Below are positions 14,702 to 17,337 of a DNA stretch of 17,337 bases, piece by piece. The DNA lies in assembly GCA_015265235.1 (NCBI GenBank), contig JABZYJ010000028.1:1-17337 (forward strand), written 5' to 3'. Position 1 is the first letter of the stretch, and the number at the start of each line of letters is the position of its first letter. The position numbers and the translations under genes were made by a program. The notes beneath the pieces are model-generated. The model did not search any database. It was given only the letters and a program-made list of their open reading frames with translations, and was not told the DNA's origin. The DNA comes from Selenomonas sp. (GTDB taxonomy: Bacteria > Bacillota > Negativicutes > Selenomonadales > Selenomonadaceae).

Positions 14702-15697
14702 TCAGTCCACCAGTGTTGCATCCTTCAGAACCTCCTCCGGAATCGTCAGCCCGAGCCGCTCTGCGTTGCCCTTGCTGACCACCAGAGTCAAGTCGCGTGC
14801 CGTCTCAATCGGCATATCTGCGGGCTTTGCCTTGCCGTCGAGAATGTCGGCCGCCATATCGCCCGTCTGCACACCGAGCTTGTAGTAGTCGATGCCGTAG
14901 GTCGCGAGACAGCCGCCCGTGACCATGTACGGCTCAGCGCAAATGACCGCCTTGCCCGCCGCATCCGTAACACTGACAAGGGTCGGGATCGAGGAGGAAA
15001 TCACATTGTCCGTCGGCTCATAGAATACATCGACATCCCCGACAAGACTCTGTGCCGCCTGCGGGATGTCATTGACCGTCGATACCGTCGCAGCGCGTAC
15101 CGTCAGCCCCTTCGACTCCGCGTACTCCTTCATCGCCTTGATCTGTGTCTCAGAGTTGATCTCACTCGAGGAGTACACCGTCCCGATGACCTTTGCATTC
15201 GGATAGAGCTGCATGAGGAGATCGATCTGCTTCTTGATCGGATTCAGATCGCTCGTGCCCGTCACATTTCCGCCCGGCTTCTCATTCGACTGGACGAGCT
15301 TTGCGCTCACATAGTCCGTGATTGCCGTCCCGACGATGGGGATATCCTTCGTCACATTCGCTACCGATTGTGCCGCAGGCGTCGCAATCGCGCAGATGAG
15401 ATCGACCTTGTCGCTGACAAAACGCTGCGCAATGTTCTGGAGATTGGACTGATCCGCCTGTGCATTCTGGCGGTCGATCGTGAGGTTCTTCCCCTCCTCG
15501 TAGCCGCGTGCCTTCAGCCCGTCGACAAAGCCACGGTTCGCCGCATCGAGCGCATTGTGCTCCACCAGCTGAACGACACCGATCTTATAGGTCTTCTCCC
15601 CGCTCGCCTGCTGACTTTTCCCACAGCCTGCGAGAGACAGAAGCCCGAGGGCGGCGACGCCAAGAGCAACTGCCTTCATTGCCGTTTTCATCCGCAT
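14702..15697 (-). CDS. TrpX-like ABC substrate-binding lipoprotein, first copy
   Basis: A 331-aa lipoprotein, first gene of the ABC operon. The signal peptide ends in the lipobox LSLAGC. The ATG has a GGTGGAG site 5 nt upstream. The domain pattern is the same as in the next gene, with long identical runs such as NLTIDRQNAQADQSNLQN and DKVDLICAIATPA. Differences cluster around the ligand side: SNEKPGGN against SNDAPGGN, LNPIKKQ against LAPIAEQ, and AEPYMVTGG against GYVGGVTAG. This suggests duplication followed by a shift in ligand range. The -10 box TATAAT stands about 45 nt upstream of the start. I see no T-box sequence in the leader. Confidence 0.93.
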   Translation of the reverse strand: MRMKTAMKAVALGVAALGLLSLAGCGKSQQASGEKTYKIGVVQLVEHNALDAANRGFVDGLKARGYEEGKNLTIDRQNAQADQSNLQNIAQRFVSDKVDLICAIATPAAQSVANVTKDIPIVGTAITDYVSAKLVQSNEKPGGNVTGTSDLNPIKKQIDLLMQLYPNAKVIGTVYSSSEINSETQIKAMKEYAESKGLTVRAATVSTVNDIPQAAQSLVGDVDVFYEPTDNVISSSIPTLVSVTDAAGKAVICAEPYMVTGGCLATYGIDYYKLGVQTGDMAADILDGKAKPADMPIETARDLTLVVSKGNAERLGLTIPEEVLKDATLVD

Positions 15698-15742
15698 CGA
15701 ATCTCCACCTTTTCTTTCCTATCAAATTTTTGAATCTTTTTC

Positions 15743-15748
15743 ATTATA
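15743..15748 (-). promoter_or_regulatory. Probable -10 box of the ABC operon
   Basis: Consensus TATAAT on the minus strand, preceded by TG. No good -35 is visible at the right distance; the region upstream holds a hairpin with a T6 tract (15763-15819) instead, which hints at an activator-dependent or otherwise controlled promoter. Confidence 0.5.
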
Positions 15749-15762
15749 CATGGACAACAAGA

Positions 15763-15819
15763 AAAAAGCTAGTGGGATAGCGTCAAATGATACGCTAATC
15801 TATCGAATCTATCGCTAGC
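15763..15819 (-). promoter_or_regulatory. Hairpin with T tract in the divergent ABC/tag intergenic region
   Basis: Outer arms GCTAG..GATAG (15768-15780) pair with CTATC.CTAGC (15809-15819), and an inner pair TAGCGT/ACGCTA (15778-15797) competes with them. TCTATCG is repeated at 15800-15806 and 15809-15814 in part. On the minus strand the hairpin runs into six Ts, as in a terminator or attenuator, although no gene lies upstream on that strand. It could also be an operator between the divergent promoters. Confidence 0.4.
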
Positions 15820-15846
15820 ACACGAAAGAGGAGCTGCCCTCTCTCC

Positions 15847-15875
15847 TTGACAACATATTCAAAGATTACTAGAAT
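15847..15875 (+). promoter_or_regulatory. Promoter of the tag-azlCD operon
   Basis: A consensus TTGACA (15847-15852), a 17-bp spacer and TAGAAT (15870-15875), about 37 nt before the tag ribosome binding site. It uses the same two hexamers and spacing as the tRNA-Leu promoter. Confidence 0.8.
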
Positions 15876-15918
15876 ACGACGTATCGCAAGGCGTGCGAGA
15901 GGACAACGGGGAGGATGT

Positions 15919-16476
15919 ATGGAGAAAAAATGCAGACGATGTGCATGGGTCAATCCAGAGGATCCCATCTATATCAAGTACCATGACGAGGAGTGGGGCG
16001 TCCCGCTCCACGACGATCACGCACTCTATGAGCTCTTCCTCTTGGAGACATTTCAGGCGGGACTCTCGTGGGCGACGATCCTGCACAAGCGCGAGAATTT
16101 CCGCCGTGCCTACGAGGGATTTCTCCCGGAGCGCGTCGCCGCATTCGACACGGCAAAGATAGATGCGCTCATGCAGGATGCGGGCATCGTCCGCAACCGC
16201 CGCAAAATCGAGGCGAGCATCACGAACAGCCGCGTCTTTCTCGACATCGTTCATGAATACGGCTCGTTCGACGCCTATATCTGGGGCTTTACCGAGGGAA
16301 AATCCATCCGTGAGAGCTGGGAGCTGCGCATTACCTCCCCTCTCTCCGACCGCATCACAAAGGATTTGAAGCGGCGCGGGATGAAATTTGTCGGCTCGAC
16401 GTCGATCTACTCGACACTGCAGGCAATCGGCGTGCTCGCCGCACACGCAGAGGACTGCGACTGGAGGCAGCTATGA
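15919..16476 (+). CDS. tag: DNA-3-methyladenine glycosylase I
   Basis: A 185-aa base-excision repair enzyme that removes 3-methyladenine from DNA. The start at 15919 follows GGGGAGG; the longer upstream frame would begin inside the promoter and is rejected. The zinc-site pattern of Tag is present: Cys8 in CAWVNPEDP, His22 in YHDEEWGVP and the C-terminal His176/Cys180 (HAEDC). The E. coli Tag active-site Glu38 and Trp46 correspond to Glu43 and Trp51 in LLETFQAGLSW. A helix-hairpin-helix fold is expected. It is first in an operon; its stop overlaps the azlC start as ATGA. The coupling to an amino-acid exporter has no clear functional logic. Confidence 0.95.
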   Translation: MEKKCRRCAWVNPEDPIYIKYHDEEWGVPLHDDHALYELFLLETFQAGLSWATILHKRENFRRAYEGFLPERVAAFDTAKIDALMQDAGIVRNRRKIEASITNSRVFLDIVHEYGSFDAYIWGFTEGKSIRESWELRITSPLSDRITKDLKRRGMKFVGSTSIYSTLQAIGVLAAHAEDCDWRQL

Positions 16477-16721
16477 AAGAAATGACGAACGTTCCGCTCG
16501 CCGCCCTGCGCGCCGCCTTTCCCTACACCGTCCCCATCCTCGCAATTTTTTTCCTTGGGATTGCCTATGGCATCTATATGAATGCATTGGGCTTCTCCTT
16601 CCTCTACCCAATGGCAATGAGCGCGATCATCTTCGGCGGTTCGCTTGAGTTCATCGCCACGGCGCTCCTCCTCGGCTGCCTCATCCTGCGCCCCATCATC
16701 GAGAGGAGGGAAACGGCATGA
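16473..16721 (+). pseudogene. azlC: AzlC-family exporter subunit with a large internal deletion
   Basis: The first about 68 residues match the AzlC N-terminus: an FPYTVPILAIFFLGIAYG membrane segment, then MSAIIFGGSLEFIATALLLG. The frame then passes straight to CLILRPIIERRETA, which looks like the far C-terminal end of an AzlC protein. AzlC is normally about 230-250 residues; here only 82 remain. About 150 residues, most of the membrane helices, are missing, yet the reading frame, the ribosome binding site (GGAGG, 5 nt before ATG) and ATGA overlaps with both neighbours are intact. The protein should not work as a normal AzlC. It may be a decayed gene kept in frame, or a reduced partner for AzlD. 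Confidence 0.75.
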
Positions 16722-17050
16722 GTTTTACCGAGCAGTGTATCACGATCGGGCTTTGTGCACTCGCGAGCGTGCTCACACGCGCACTCCCCTTTCTCCTCCT
16801 CTCGGAGAAAAAGCCGACGCCGCCGCTTGTTCGCTACCTTGGCAACGTCCTCCCCGCCGCCGTCTTCGGGATGCTCGTCGTATACTGCCTGAAGGATGTG
16901 TCTCTCCTCAGCGGGACGCACGGCCTGCCTGAGGGGATTGCCATCGCCGTCACGGCACTCCTGCATTTGAAATTCCGCCAGATGCTCCTCTCCATCGGCG
17001 GCGGAACGGCAGTCTATATGCTCCTCGTCCAGTTCATATTTACCGCATAA
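16718..17050 (+). CDS. azlD: AzlD-family branched-chain amino-acid exporter subunit
   Basis: A 110-aa inner-membrane protein with four hydrophobic segments. The family features are VLTRALPFLLL near the N-terminus, VRYLGNVLPAAVFGMLVVYCLKD in the middle and GGGTAVYMLLVQFIF at the end. The length is normal for AzlD. AGGAGG stands about 8 nt before the ATG, which overlaps the azlC stop. AzlD forms an exporter with AzlC; since AzlC is cut down here, the pair may be non-functional or AzlD may have another partner. It is the last gene of the operon and is followed by a strong terminator. Confidence 0.92.
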   Translation: MSFTEQCITIGLCALASVLTRALPFLLLSEKKPTPPLVRYLGNVLPAAVFGMLVVYCLKDVSLLSGTHGLPEGIAIAVTALLHLKFRQMLLSIGGGTAVYMLLVQFIFTA

Positions 17051-17063
17051 AGACAATAACGAC

Positions 17064-17112
17064 AAAAAGGCTGCTGCACGAAGTTTTCACGCTTCGTGCA
17101 GCAGCCTTTTTT
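17064..17112. terminator. Strong bidirectional terminator
   Basis: A perfect 20-bp inverted repeat including A and T flanks (17064-17083 with 17092-17111, loop TTTTCACG). Six Ts follow on the plus strand and five on the minus strand. It ends the tag-azlCD operon and the RND gene arriving from the other side. Confidence 0.95.
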
Positions 17113-17147
17113 GCCCCTTTCCCGTCATACGGGGAAGGCCTCTGGGT

Positions 17148-17337
17148 TTACATATAATCGTCCGCCGTGCGTGTCTTCGCTTTCTTACTGATGCCGAGCA
17201 TCCGCGAGATACGGTCGACAATGACGTAGAACACAGGGATGAGGAACACGCCGAGCACCGTCGCACAGAGCATACCGCCGACGACGGCAACGCCCATGCC
17301 ATTGCGCGCCGCCGCGCCCGCACCGGACGCCATACAG
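17148..17337 (-). CDS. RND efflux transporter, C-terminal end (partial)
   Basis: Only the last 62 or so codons are in the window; the gene continues past the right edge. The sequence ASGAGAAARNGMGVAVVGG followed by MLCATVLGVFLIPVFYVIVDR is the last membrane-segment region of AcrB/MexB-type (HAE1) transporters, followed by a short basic cytoplasmic tail. These pumps span the inner membrane and work with a membrane fusion protein and an outer-membrane channel. This fits a Firmicute with an outer membrane. Partners would lie outside the window. Confidence 0.9.
   Translation of the reverse strand, partial: CMASGAGAAARNGMGVAVVGGMLCATVLGVFLIPVFYVIVDRISRMLGISKKAKTRTADDYM

Noticed and set aside
13784..15733. 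649-codon plus-strand open frame opposite the two binding-protein genes
   Set aside because: Pure antisense shadow. The minus-strand frames carry lipoboxes, family motifs and ribosome binding sites; the plus-strand product is Arg/His/Asp-rich with no domain. Its length reflects the duplicated GC-rich genes.
15698..15845. T-box riboswitch before the TrpX-like operon
   Set aside because: TrpX operons in some Firmicutes have one, but I could find no T-box core motif here.
1..17337. Insertion sequence, prophage or CRISPR array
   Set aside because: I saw no transposase, integrase, phage gene or regularly spaced repeat array. The repeats found are short and scattered.

Overview
The window looks like chromosomal DNA from a Selenomonas-like member of the Negativicutes (Firmicutes with an outer membrane). 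This is an inference from the moderately high GC, the strong AGGAGG-type ribosome binding sites, the Firmicutes-type gene content, the TTGACA/TATAAT promoters, and an RND efflux pump at the right edge. There is no ribosomal RNA gene and no named taxonomic marker, so the genus is not certain.

Layout. From 59 to 3341 the minus strand carries ychF (GTPase), a possible 49-codon ORF, a CorA-type Mg transporter, a translationally coupled 74-aa orphan protein and a crotonase-family enzyme. A divergent promoter region (about 3342-3561) separates this from a single plus-strand gene for a DUF1858 redox protein. A shared terminator then faces a minus-strand pair: a LigB-like/AMMECR1 fusion protein (AmmeMemoRadiSam family) and a SAM methyltransferase. 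Next comes tRNA-Leu(UAG). Its promoter is embedded in the 3' end of a three-gene operon (6434-11533) encoding a TerB-N/TerB-C protein, a BrxC/BrxD-like P-loop ATPase and an Lhr-like DEAD/DEAH helicase. This trio matches the architecture of the Shango anti-phage system and is the main accessory module here.

A 411-base AT-richer, hairpin-rich intergenic stretch separates that operon from a minus-strand ABC uptake operon: two tandem paralogous TrpX-like lipoproteins, a permease and an ATPase. An intrinsic terminator sits inside the operon between the binding proteins and the permease. A strong divergent promoter then drives a plus-strand operon: tag (3-methyladenine glycosylase), an internally deleted azlC and azlD. 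A strong bidirectional terminator separates it from the C-terminal end of an RND transporter that runs off the window.

How the genes work together. The three Shango-like genes are co-transcribed from their own promoter with overlapping reading frames, as expected for subunits of one complex. The ABC genes form a complete importer. AzlCD should be a two-subunit branched-chain amino-acid exporter, but AzlC lacks most of its length.

Two families of short dispersed repeats mark the 3' ends of transcription units in this window. In two cases they have become the last codons of a protein.
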